Source of the DNA: Tetranychus cinnabarinus
Taxonomy: Eukaryota; Arthropoda; Arachnida; Trombidiformes; Tetranychidae
Reading direction: 5' to 3'
DNA: 64,000 nt
NCBI GenBank assembly: GCA_022266195.1
Contig: WHVY01000001.1
Coordinates: 16,926,001-16,990,000 of the forward strand
Position 1 is the first letter of the stretch. The number at the start of each line of letters is the position of its first letter. This document shows positions 44,225 to 55,525 of this stretch, piece by piece. The notes beneath the pieces are model-generated. The model was not told the DNA's origin and made no database searches. It was given only the letters and a program-made list of their open reading frames with translations. The position numbers and the translations under genes were made by a program.

Positions 44225-47200
44225 CTAACATACAGTAGTATAGAAAGTGGCGAAATTTTGAACATTTGTTGGTGAGGCAGGAATGATAGTGGTTTCTGCA
44301 CCAAATGCTTTGGGAGTTCGGGTAGCCTGTGTTTCATCAGATTTCATCAGATCTGATACAATGATAACATAGCTGTAATCGAGTGAGTCACATACACAAT
44401 CGGCGTTAACTGTGAATGGTTCTGGAATATTGGTGCTGTTTACGTTTTTACCATATGAGTGATTGACAGTGAATGTACCACAAGTTATCCGTTCCTTTTT
44501 TATTTGGGTAGGCTTGATGATGGATAGAACTGATGTACTGTTGCACATGTTATCAAGCATGCTAACTTCCAATCGAGGTAGACAAACGGGACAAGAGGAA
44601 GCAACTTGTTGGAGACCACACTCTACAACACCTCTCAATTCTGAAGCTTGAGCAAATCTATCGTCTGAAAATAATCAAGAAAAGATTTCATTAGAACAAA
44701 TAGAAAGTTATTTGACTATTTCAATCACTTACTTCGGAGCATGTTACTTCCGACAGGGTAACCTGCTTGTCGTTGAGACATCCTAGATCCTCGGCTGTTT
44801 TGAGCCCACATGTTGGGTCGAGCTGCTCTAGATTGTGGCAAAGCTTGATTCATGTTGTAACCACGTTGGTTTTGAGAATTTCCTCTTTGAGAATTTGATG
44901 GGTTTCGTGCTTGCTGTCCATTGTTAGAAGCAAATGAATTACCATATCTAAGTTGAGTGGATCGGCCTGAATGCAAATAAGAAAGCGTCACAATGCCGTC
45001 AGAATTGTATTGATTGTTCGTCTGGAAATAACCGGTCTTTAACAAGCCTGGAAAAGTTCGATAGAACTTCTCGGCTGACTGTATAAATTCAAGCTGTGGA
45101 TTGATGGTTCTTTGCCTATCTTGACCAGATACTGTACATGGAACAGGTTTGATCAAAGTTAAAGTTCATTTTTCTTGCTTTATATTAATTGTACGTAGTA
45201 ATTATACATAGCTATTGAAACGCATCGATAACACATGACTAAAGAAAACTAAGACTGACTGAACTATTCTACTTCAAGTATGGGTTGAGACGGAATAAAT
45301 AAAAAAACTAAATTTGATCTTTACTAAGAATTATTTTCACTTACCTTGAGTTTCTCGATAAGCGGGAGCTTCATATGTCGGTGGAGCATAGGCAGGAGGA
45401 GGAGGTAAAGGAGCATAGCCCTTTGCTGGAGCTTCGTATGCTGGAGGAGCGTATGCAGGTGGTGCATAGGCTGGTGGGGCATAAGCTGGTGGTGGAGGTG
45501 GTGCATATCCTTTAGCTGGAGCTTCATATGCTGGAGCTTGATAGGCTGGAGCTTCGTAAGCTGGAGCTTGGTATGCTGGTGGTTCGTAAGCTGGAGGTGC
45601 GTATGCAGGGGGTGCATAAGCTGGTGGTGGAGGTGGTGCATATCCTTTAGCTGGGGCTTCATAAGCTGGAGCTTGATATGCTGGTGGCTCATAAGCTGGT
45701 GGTGGAGGTGGTGCGTATCCTTTTACGGGTGCTTCATAAGCTGGGGCTTGGTATGCTGGTGGTTCGTAAGCTGGGGCTTGGTATGTTGGTGGTGCGTATG
45801 CTGGTGGAGCGTATGCTGGTGGAGCGTATGCTGGTGGTGCGTAAGCGGGTGGTGCATATCCTTTAACTGGTGGTTCGTAAGCTGGAGCTTGGTATGCTGG
45901 TGGTTCGTAAGCTGGAGCTTGGTATGCCGGTGGCTCGTAAGCGGGGGCTTGGTATGTTGGTGGAGCGTATGCTGGTGGTGCGTAAGCAGGTGGTGCGTAA
46001 GCGGGTGGCGCATATCCTTTAACTGGTGGTTCGTAAGCGGGGGCTTGGTATGCTGGTGGTTCGTAAGCTGGAGGAGGAGGTGGTGCATATCCTTTTACGG
46101 GTGCTTCATATGCTGGGGCTTGGTAGGTTGGTGGTTCGTAAGCTGGTGGAGCGTATGCTGGTGGTGGTGGAGGTGGTGCATATCCTTTAGCTGGAGGTGC
46201 ATATTCTGGGGCTTGGTAGGCTGGAGCTTCGTAAGCTGGTGGTGGTGGAGGTGGTGCATATCCTTTAACTGGAGCTTCATAAGCTGGTGCTTGGTAAGCT
46301 GGCTCGTATGCTGGTGGAGCATAAGCTGGGGCATATCCTTTAACTGGAGGTTCGTAAGCTGGTGCTTGGTAAGCTGGCTCGTATGCTGGTGGTGGTGGAG
46401 GTGGTGCGTATCCTTTAACTGGAGCTTCATATGCTGGAGCCTGATAGGCTGGAGCTTCGTAAGCTGGTGCTTGGTATGCTGGCTCGTATGCTGGTGGAGC
46501 GTATGCTGGTGCATATCCTTTAACTGGAGGTTCATAGGCTGGTGCTTGGTAAGCTGGCTCGTATGCTGGTGGTGCTGGAGCTGGTGCGTATCCTTTAGTT
46601 GGAGGTGCATATTCTGGGGCTTGGTATGCTGGTTCAGCATAAGTTTGTTGTTGTTGTTCCTGTAAATAAAAATCAATAGAAAATAAGATGTTGAATTAAA
46701 GCGATATCAAAGCTCAGAAATGAAAGTATAATAATTGAATAGTCTAAAAAATCTAATTCAACAAATATAAACTCACAATGTCTACCTGAGTATCATAACC
46801 TCTTCCTTGGTTGTTGTTGGGTTGTTGTGAATTTGATGACCGATTAGGTTTAGCGGCACTAGTTGAACTGTTTGATTGATCAGCAGCAGCACGACGAGCT
46901 CTTATAGAGCATTCCTTTTGGATTTGGATTGAACCAACGGTAGGCTTGTCATTTTTATTAACCTTAATGATGTAAGCTTTGACTTCTTCTTCAACCATTT
47001 CACCTTGCTTTACTAATGGAACTACGAAACATGCATCTTTCATTGGTGCAATAATGAATGAGCTGGAGTATTCATTGATTTGATAAGTTGTAATTGGTGT
47101 TTCATGGGCAATTATCATTCGATCAAGACGATTTGAATCAAGTCCGTAATTTGGAGCTACAACAACGAATGAACGTTGTTCCTTTAAGTTTTCGTCAACA

Positions 47201-50200
47201 CAAACGGTGATTCTTCTTGTTGAACAAGACTCATCAGATCCTCGTTGGCTCTTTAGAACCTTGAATCCTCTTCGGATGTATGGAGCTGGAGTCTCTCCTT
47301 TTTTAAGTTCCCAGCTATCTTCTCTCTTTTCTTCAGAACTGACAGGGTAGTTTCTTTCATATTTACTGACAGGGATCTCTCGAACTCGTTCTAAGATGAG
47401 ACATCCTTTAGATGAATCAAAGTCCAAACTCTTTTCCTCTTGTGGTAATTCGATTCTCTTCATTTCAAATTTTTCAAGAGAGATTCTCTTAGAATCGATC
47501 TCAGCAATAACTGACTTATCACCAGTTGAAAGGATTCGCCATGCTTCGGCAATTGTATCAACAATCAAAGGGTCGTTAAGGGAAAGATTTGAGCCAATCA
47601 ACTTTTGAATATGTTGTTCAATTGAGTCTATTTGGTTCAATGCAAGTTTAGCCTTGACTAAATAAGCTAAAGCTCGAAGATTTTCATCGTTAGACTTCAA
47701 GTTGTCCATTGCCTCTGACATGAATCGCTCAGGAATTCTCCTTTCTCCTCGATTTTGGATGTTAGTTAATTCACTTTCCAAATCTCGAATAAGTTTCTTT
47801 GCTGATTCGGTTCTGTTCATTTTAGCGTACAAGAAAGCAGTCATAGCTCGGGTCAAATAATCTGATTGTTCAGTTTCAAGATTATCAATGCATTTCAAAC
47901 ATCGTCTCAAGACAATTCTAGGTGTTTGTTTGACTTCGACAAGAGTAGCGGCAACAAAAGCAGTCAATTCCTTTGATGAAACTTGATGGTCGAAAGGCCA
48001 AAGATTGATTGCCATATTGCTGTAAGTCTTAGGGCGGAAACATCCGTCTTTCATCATACTACCAGCAATAAATTCAAAACTTTCGGTAAGAATATCAGCA
48101 CCGCTGAATTGTGGCAATTTATCTTGGATTTTAGCGATAGCTTTGTAAGCCAATGAGGTAGCTACAAGTGATGGTACACGTTGGTTACCTGAGTTGAATG
48201 AGAATGGTCCATGGGGCAATTTGTAGTGAGTAAGTTCTTCAACTAATTTGTAAAGGTCTCCGACCATGCTGCGAGACAAAGATCGGGGCAACTTCTTTTC
48301 ATTTCGGATGTACATATCAGCTAATCCGTTGAATCGAGCCAAAACTTCAAGAATATCGGTTCGGATAGATTTGTCATCTCGGATTTGTTTAATAAAAATG
48401 TTGGCTAAATCTTGAGCGACGAGTATTGTTTCATCATCATCGGATCCAATTCGAGCTTTAGGGAGATTTTTGCAGGCTAACTCATATTTTCGAAGAGTTA
48501 TTTTTGGATTGTAGGATTCAACTCTGGTTTTAATTACAACCTGTTGAGGTTCGAAACTTTCGATTTCTGAGGTACATTCATCAGAAGCCAAAGATGAAGA
48601 GAATCGAGCAACGACTTTAAGGTTAAGAGGACCAGTTTTGAGTGCTTTAATTCTCAAAGGTACTTTGGTAACCTTGGAGCATGAACAAATTTGTGGTTGA
48701 GCTTCAGAAACGATTTCATAAGCGTCGGATCTCTCAAAAACTAATTCAACTGGAATACATTCTGATTGTTTCATGGATGATTGGTCTCGCTTGATGTAAA
48801 GGCTAACGTTTTGGATAGTATCTTGGTAGATAATTATTGGTAAATCATGCTGCATGTAGATTGGTTGAGTATTCAATCGCTTTACAACGGAATGTGATCT
48901 AACTCCTCGAACTTGATCCATACAAATAGCATGAACAGCAATGTCTGATTTGCCAGCAAGATCAGATTCCTTAAGAGATTTAAGGAAATCTTGTAAGTTT
49001 TCTTTTGGTCCCCAGAACAAAACATCATTGATCAATGAGTTTTCCAATTGATTCAATTGAGCCATGTTAGCTGAGTCAGCAAGAGAAGTCATAATGTGTT
49101 CAGGATAAGGAAGAGTGTGTTGAACAGCAAGTAAACCTTGGAGTGATTTGTTTACTGTTGCTTCGTTGAAAACTTCCCAATCACATGACTTGTTGAAAAT
49201 GTCAGATTTTGTGTAAACTGCACGTAAACCCATTTCTTTGAAAGTATCCCAATTGTTCTTGAAATCAGCAATTAAAGGTCGGTTGGTGTTTCGCTCTAAT
49301 TTAGCTAAACTGCATCGGTCCCATTCAAAGCTTTTAGCGTAGATATCGTCAAACTTCTCTAACAATTTATTGATTTTTTGTTCAGTCAATCGACCACGTT
49401 CTGCTGAGGTGCCAACGGCAACTGAACAAGGAACATTATGTGGAACCTTAAGATCAACAGCAATTCGATTGTTCTTGTCAACATTAACAGACATCAAAGA
49501 TTCGTCTTTCAAACAATCCTTAAGGTATGCAATTGAGTCAGAGATGAGATTACCGTTAGAGTCAAGACCGTACATGACAATTCTATTCATAACGGAATGT
49601 TTGTCTGATTCGGCATCAATTTCTCGGTAGATGTTTGCAGAGTAGATTTCAGATGATTCGGGCCAGTTTCCAATGAGGATATCGGATTCGGGAACATATG
49701 GAGTTGGGGTAAGCTTAACAGACTTGGTTTGAGCTGAAGAAACTCGACCAGCTGATTGAAGGTACAACTTATCAAATAAGGCAGTGCCATTTCGAGTCAT
49801 GATAACTGTAAATTGAGTAGCTTCTGGCATACTTTCGCAGGAATCGATTCGAAGAATTGGTTTGATGATAAATTGAGCAGAGCTTTTTCCAACCCAGGGA
49901 TTGATGACGAAGGTTTGTTTGTGATCGGCAATGCCAGGAATTGTAGCTTCAACGATGATTTGCTTAACACTTTCGTCAACAGGGGGAATAACGTATTTGA
50001 TTAGTCCACTAGCTGATGAGGTGAAAGTTTTACAAGCTCCTTGAGAATCCTCGAATTGCCAAGGTTTGCTTGTGGTTTTGTAACAGATCTCAACTTCAGC
50101 ATTAGCAAGTGGAGTATAGTTAGGGGTTTCAACGATTAAATATCCAAAGTAAGGAAGACTTGATTTGTAGTAGCTTTTGACTAATGCACTGGAAGGTACT

Positions 50201-52219
50201 CGAAGGTGTACTTGGGCTCGTACAACTGGAACATAGAATGGAATGTATTCCCGAACGCCAGTTTCTCGATTGATATATTCAATTGATCCTTGAATATTTT
50301 TTCCAACCAAGGTATCCCAACGGAATGTCTCATTTTTGAGGTGGAAGTGGACACAGCCATCCTCCTCAAGCTTCATTGATAAAAGAAATAAGTAATTTAG
50401 AAATCAAAAACATCGAGAAAAAGATGCTCTTATGAGCAATAAAAGTCTTAATAGTGAAAGTATTTCAAGATTCAGAATCAGTAAAACTATTCTGATATCT
50501 AAAAACAAGCAAAATGTAAACTTACAGGATTCTCTCGAATAACGAGGCGATTTCCAACTTTGACGTTGACTAAGCCTCCATTCAATCGAGCTCCATGTTT
50601 GTCTTCAGCACATACGACCATTCGGTGTTTATCTTCATTAGCAACAATAGACTTTTCACCCTGAGTAATTCTTAGGACAACTTCAGGTTGAACTGCAAAG
50701 AAAAATTAGGTGAAAACTGTTAGTAATTCAAACAAAAAACAAATAAAATCAACAAAAACAAGCTAAAGCAGATAGGTTCTAATTTGAGAAAAAATTGGTA
50801 AAAAGTAATTAAGGTATAAATCAATAATTAAATTAACTGCTAAAGACAATGAATAAACACGACTAAACAATCGTCTTTAATTGATTACTCCGTTAGCTTC
50901 AGCAGATTATGAACGATTGCACCGTATGTAACTGTTGAAACATAAAAACACCAGATGGAGCATTTCAAATGCAAACAACAAACAATTTATGTTTAATCCT
51001 ATTTTTGCATATTTTCAATCAACAAATGTAAGAACAGTTTAACTTACTTTTTTTGGCAATTTGGAATAATTTCTCGACGGCTTCACCTGATTTGGTTAAA
51101 CCAACAATCTTCCAGATACCTTCTTTGTTGTTTGAGGAAAGTTCAGTTTCATAATGGTTCATTCCTTTCTCTAGTGCCTTTCCGGGCCATTCCATGATTT
51201 TTACATTCTCAGGATTTAAAAGAGCAATTGAAACGAAATCACTTCTCAATGGTTTCATTGATCCATCAAAACCAATAACTCGGAACCTGAGATTTTCACC
51301 AGGTTGGTAGACTGGCTTGCTGGTTTCGATCATTGACATACCATATGATGGCTGGAATGGTACAATTTGAGTGACATCAATATCAGCTCCCAATTGGACT
51401 CTCAAATTAACGTAATTTGACTTGATGTCCTTAGTTTCGAGAGCGAAACATTGAGTGTCTGTAAAGAAACGAATAATACATATACGAGTTAATCAGAAGT
51501 TTTCTGCAACAGCAACATCACCTGTAGAAGCCTCAGTGATCAAAGATTGCCACCCAGGTAAATATGAATCCTTTTTCTTAAAATAATGTTCGCCTGTCAG
51601 TGATATTTCAGTTATTTTTACGCAAAAATGATTTAAATCACGGTCCACAAACTAAATGTTTTAATCTTTAGCTTTTCCCTTCATTATTTTCAGAGAAGCT
51701 CTCGTCTCTTATATTGGCTATCTTCGGAATGGCAGCTTTTCTCAACAAATTTTGCAAAAAAAGATTGATCTCTGGGTGACGATTCTCGGTGAAGGATAGA
51801 ACCTTGGTTAAAATCAAAAAGCAAACATTACCTTTTTCAACTCTGAAAGTTTCAGAGAAAACTGTACGATTTTCAGCATCACTGGAGATAACACGAAGGT
51901 CCTTTTCCTCTGGAACATATCCATCGAGTAAAGTCAAGCAAATTTTGTTTCCAGTGGATGATAAAATTTGGGGGAAAGTTAAAAGGTATTGTTTGGAGCT
52001 GATAATCTTTTTACTTCATGGCGAATGATGGAAAAGAAAGAAAAGAAAACAATATTAATCCAATTGATGGAACAACATTTGGAAGAGGAAAAAAAGTATC
52101 AGCAGAGTTGTTATTGAACTTTTCTGTTGAAAAATGATGGAAACTTACTCATTGGATTGGATGCTACCGTTTACTAGAACGGTGCTTACAAGCAGGCACA
52201 AAAGTCCGAAGAGATTCAT
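44225..52219 (-). CDS. Secreted alpha-2-macroglobulin/complement-like protein with Pro-rich repeats and a netrin-like C-terminus
   Basis: About 2192 aa from eight exons whose phases all agree: 52219-52149, 52013-51832, 51458-51048, 50692-50526, 50370-46777, 46659-45345, 45131-44733, 44664-44225. Signal peptide MNLFGLLCLLVSTVLVNG. Macroglobulin domains follow: KQYLLTFPQILSSTG (MG1), ETSKPVYQPGENLRFRV near residue 125 (MG2), MG3 in exon 4, and DLPIIIYQDTIQNVSLYIKR near 786 (MG7-like). Residues 915-1235 resemble the thioester domain (KDGCF at 1051-1055), but no GCGEQ is visible, so covalent target binding is unlikely. A receptor-binding-like domain (1315-1432) ends before RARR (1434-1437), a furin-type site. 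Then come an Asn/Gln linker, a 438-aa Pro/Tyr repeat (1476-1913), a Gln/Asn/Arg-rich segment, and a Cys-rich domain (2047-2191: CPVC...ITCGTFTV...CVCDSL) resembling NTR/C345C. The family acts in extracellular protease control, immunity or, for Drosophila Mcr, cell junctions. The role here is unknown. Confidence 0.88.
45345..46659 (-). repeat. Coding tandem repeat: PAYEPPAYQAPAYE..KGYAPPPPPP
   Basis: Exon 6 of the macroglobulin-like gene consists of degenerate 20-40 residue units built from PAYE[PA]PAYQ[AP] blocks separated by [VTA]KGYAPPPPPP; KGYAP occurs about 13 times. There is no Met and no Cys. Such Pro/Tyr-rich repeats are typical of extracellular matrix, cuticle or adhesive proteins. 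The opposite and shifted frames stay open throughout, which produces false Trp/Cys/Val- and His/Leu/Gln-rich frames. Confidence 0.92.
46777..46786 (-). other. Two phase-0 splice donors, exon 5 of the macroglobulin-like gene
   Basis: ACTCAG|GTAGAC (exon end 46786) and GACATT|GTGAGT (exon end 46777) are nine bases apart and both in phase with exon 6, so products with or without Val-Asp-Ile are possible. The distal site matches the donor consensus better. Confidence 0.45.
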
Positions 52220-52253
52220 CTTTTTCCGTGATGTTCACCGAAAAAAAGGAATC

Positions 52254-52295
52254 AACTGATTGACAGTTGTCTTAATTGTTAATCAACCTTATATA
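52254..52295 (-). promoter_or_regulatory. Probable core promoter of the macroglobulin-like gene
   Basis: TATATAAG (52295-52288) and an arthropod-type initiator TCAGTT (52259-52254) on the minus strand, 35-76 nt upstream of the ATG at 52219. The spacing is a few bases longer than usual. Confidence 0.55.
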
Positions 52296-53440
52296 CCTAA
52301 CGATATCAAAGAGCTATTGGGGGAATTGAAAAGCTCTTCAATTATTGATGAATTTACAGAAATGGAAAATGTCAAAACATAAGAAAATTTCTGGTTCAAA
52401 GTCTTTACAGTTTTCTGCCATTGAATTCAACAAAATCTGCTGATACATTAGTAACATAATTATGATTATCAGTTGATTATCAATTTTACATGATCAACTA
52501 AATGGCGTCAACATAAGATTCTTCTTGATATTCTTCTTCACATCATTCGATAATAAGATGATCACAGGCAATTATCATCTTGTAATATCTTTATGAAATT
52601 GCAATTTTAAATAACTAGAGGCTAAAATGTTGTTACACATTCAACATTAACAACTTCAATAATTTGTATTCTTCCAAATTTCAACAATTTCTCGGTCCTG
52701 ATTATGATTCTTTACCATTAGTGCTTGTTTTGGTTAATCAGTCAATCAGTTGATATTTCTATATCAAATAGTAAATTTAATTGTTATGCTTTTCTGTCAT
52801 TTATGGTCACCAAAATTATGCACATCAAAAACACATCTTTCCTTACACATGTGAGAAAGTGATTGTCAATGCAGTTTTTGATAGATTCATCTGTAATCAA
52901 CCATTGCTCTTCAAACATTATAATTACAATTAATCAACAAATGTAAGCAAAAATTAAGCCAGAACTCTTGTTTAACGGTTACAGCATTTATTCAAGTTTT
53001 AACTATCAAGCTTTTCTGGTTATTTTTCATGAGATTGTCATTGTTCATTTTCAACTCATCTACTGATAGTATCTAAAAATTTGATTTCATTTATCTTGAA
53101 GTTTTCGTTGAAACCAGAATCAATTTTATGGTAAAGTTTTAACTTTTGGTGATGAAAGGTTCATTATCAGATTGATGATGAAAATTGTGCATTTTTCGAT
53201 TCATGATCAATTTTTCAACAAGTACGTTGATGTTGTCAAAAAACACTTAAGAGATAAACATTTTTTAATTAATGCTGACAAATTAATTGCTCGTTGATTC
53301 AAGTTTCTCTTGTCTCTAATCATTTGCCCATAATCAATTATAAAACCCATCTCAATCTTTAGCTTGTAACAGCAATTTCATTTTAAGTATTTTCTTAATT
53401 GCTAATTAAACACTCTTCTTTCTTTATTTCGCAGTTAAAA
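52296..53440. other. Intergenic DNA, nothing recognised
   Basis: AT-rich sequence between the macroglobulin-like promoter and a set of coding relics; no exon or repeat family recognised. Confidence 0.5.
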
Positions 53441-53473
53441 TCCACGTAAAAATTACGATCAACTAGATAAAAA

Positions 53474-54042
53474 TGACAACAGTCCTCGCAACTATTGCTA
53501 AGCCAATCGCTATGGCGTTTAATCAACCAGAATAGTCTAACAAGCTGTTCCAAAAGCAGTTATTGAAAGTAAAAGACATGAGGTTTTTTAAGCTATTGAA
53601 TTAGCTAATAGATCATGAAATTAGCAAATTAAAAATTGGAAAAATTTCAAACTTTTCAACTAAAAAACGAGTATCTTATTGGTGCCATTTCATATGAACA
53701 TATCAAATAAAAAGGTATTTTGGTCAGCTTTATGATGATTTTATGATAAATAGCTGATTAGGACTTAAAAAGGGTGGTTTTATGAATGTGATCATTCGTT
53801 CAATTTTCAAGGCCTAAATTTACATCAGAATTCACAGGCTACTTGTAAATTAAATCATATTGATTATTAGCATATTCATCAGCAAACATTTTATCTCTCC
53901 CAAGTTGGGCAAATTAGTTACCGAGCTGGCTGATATGTCTATTGGAGGAGTTGGAATAATTGAAAATATTGTACATTGGAAGACAAATCAATGTTGAGAT
54001 ACTTTAATACTCATAAAAGAGGACAGGTTTTATCGAGAGAAA
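53474..54042 (+). pseudogene. Possible decayed gene fragments
   Basis: ATG at 53474 opens MTTVLATIAKPIAMAFNQPE then TAG; another frame continues QAVPKAVIESKRHEVF*AIELANRS. Near 53900-53995 a frame reads KLGKLVTELADMSIGGVGIIENIVHWKTNQC before a stop. The preceding CTTTATTTCGCAG resembles an acceptor. Composition is protein-like but interrupted by stops and frame changes. Family not recognised. Confidence 0.3.
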
Positions 54043-54282
54043 TGTTTAGAAATGAAACTGTGAGTACTTTTAATCGTTGAAAGCTGTCATGTTACAATTT
54101 TATTGCTTCATAACGCTCGATTTAAATTGAAACAGGCACTTTTCACGGCTTTGAAATATTAAAGTTTCCTATTCTATCCTTTTTAACCAACTTGTTTGGA
54201 TTTCCTTGAGATTTACAACCACTTTATTTTGACCAATACCGAGCGAATCTTCGTTGATTATTTCACTGGATTTCAGACAAAG

Positions 54283-54507
54283 ATGAATTTTTTACCAAAT
54301 AATTTATTTGTATTTCTTCTTATCATCTTATGTTCACTTTCAAGAGAAAGTATGCACCAAGATGAATCTCATCGAGTTGTATTCAAAATGTCTATGGATA
54401 CAGCCAATTTCATCTTTAGCGGTGATTTGCTAATCCAATACTTGTTGATTTATCTCCGACATACATCCAGATCAAACGAAATGCAGACTAAAGACCATAT
54501 TTGCTAG
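54283..54507 (+). CDS. Possible small secreted peptide, 74 aa
   Basis: From ATG at 54283: MNFLPNNLFVFLLIILCSLSRES has the form of a signal peptide, followed by a short polar stretch and a second hydrophobic segment (FSGDLLIQYLLIYL). Ends at TAG 54505-54507. No family recognised; it neighbours decayed coding sequence and may itself be a relic. Confidence 0.25.
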   Translation: MNFLPNNLFVFLLIILCSLSRESMHQDESHRVVFKMSMDTANFIFSGDLLIQYLLIYLRHTSRSNEMQTKDHIC

Positions 54508-54720
54508 TAACAAGTTGTAATAGGATTGTTTAAAGTATCATAGACCACCTTGGTTAACTTATTGGTATAACATTCTTGCAGTTTCTTTCACCATATTGAT
54601 TTTTAGGTTGATGAAGCTGTTCTTGAAAAACCATGTTGATTAGCGATCTTTATCCAGCAGGATGGAGCTATATTCATGAGTAGAGCTTCGATATTAGCTT
54701 TTCGCTGGAACATTCTGTTG

Positions 54721-54874
54721 CTATTTCATGCCATCGTTGGAACCTTTAGCAAAAATAGTTTCCTCCTTGACAATCACAATCTCAAATTTTCCTTGGACTC
54801 TATCTAGTACGACCAAATTTTGCTCACTCAATATTTCCACCTCGTCTTTAGCTAACAAGTCCTTTGATGCAGGC
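54721..54874 (-). pseudogene. Orphan coding-like exon on the minus strand
   Basis: After an acceptor-like TTAATATTCAG (ending 54875) the frame reads PASKDLLAKDEVEILSEQNL and VLDRVQGKFEIVIVKEETIF, ending MK* at 54721. The charged, regular composition looks coding, but no matching upstream exon or start codon was found. It may be a relic or a terminal exon. Confidence 0.3.
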
Positions 54875-55525
54875 CTGAATATTAAGAGTAACAAAATCAA
54901 GTTATAAAGTAAAGTGAAAATGAAACTTATGAGTTATATCATGGGTTTTTAATTAGGATTTGGTAATTTTGACCAATTCCTTGACAATTATGAATTAGAA
55001 AAAGTATAAAAGTGTTTACACATAAAAAACTGACCATAGTACAGCTGATCAATAGATCTATAGACTAAAAAGGTTATGGGATTGCTGTTTACAGCCATTT
55101 GAAATTGAAGCGCATTTTTTAAATTTGCTCATGAATTGAAGATCGATTGACTTTTAAGCCTGATAATTGTAATGATCACAATCAACTGAGACCCAAAAAA
55201 TTCGTCAAATCATTGAACATATTAAATTTTTAATAGAATTTTTGACAAAATATTTAAACATTTTTCAACTATGGTCATCGGTAATCGATGTTTATCGACA
55301 ATCCCAAAATGAATTCCATGTAAACATGTTATGTAAAATTTAACATGAGTCTTTTTAATGAATGAAAAGGATTCAGGAATAGTTGTTGAGATGAAACAAT
55401 AGAGGCGATGATGATAAAAACAGTAAGAGTGACGGCATTTTGCAACTGTTGATTATGTTGTTCTGTTGGTTCAATGAATGGATGTTTTGCTTAATTTTAT
55501 TACTCAGTGAAATTGATTATAATGC
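54875..55525. other. Spacer and likely 3' UTR of the DRAM-like gene
   Basis: No gene seen on either strand in the AT-rich stretch before the stop codon of the DRAM-like gene. Confidence 0.5.

Noticed and set aside
45538..46665. 375-codon plus-strand frame rich in Trp, Cys, Val and Ser
   Set aside because: Antisense shadow of the Pro/Tyr repeat exon; the composition follows mechanically from the complementary codons.
45324..46676. Minus-strand His/Leu/Gln/Thr-rich frames
   Set aside because: Shifted-frame translations of the same repeat exon; the splice phases support the PAYE frame instead.
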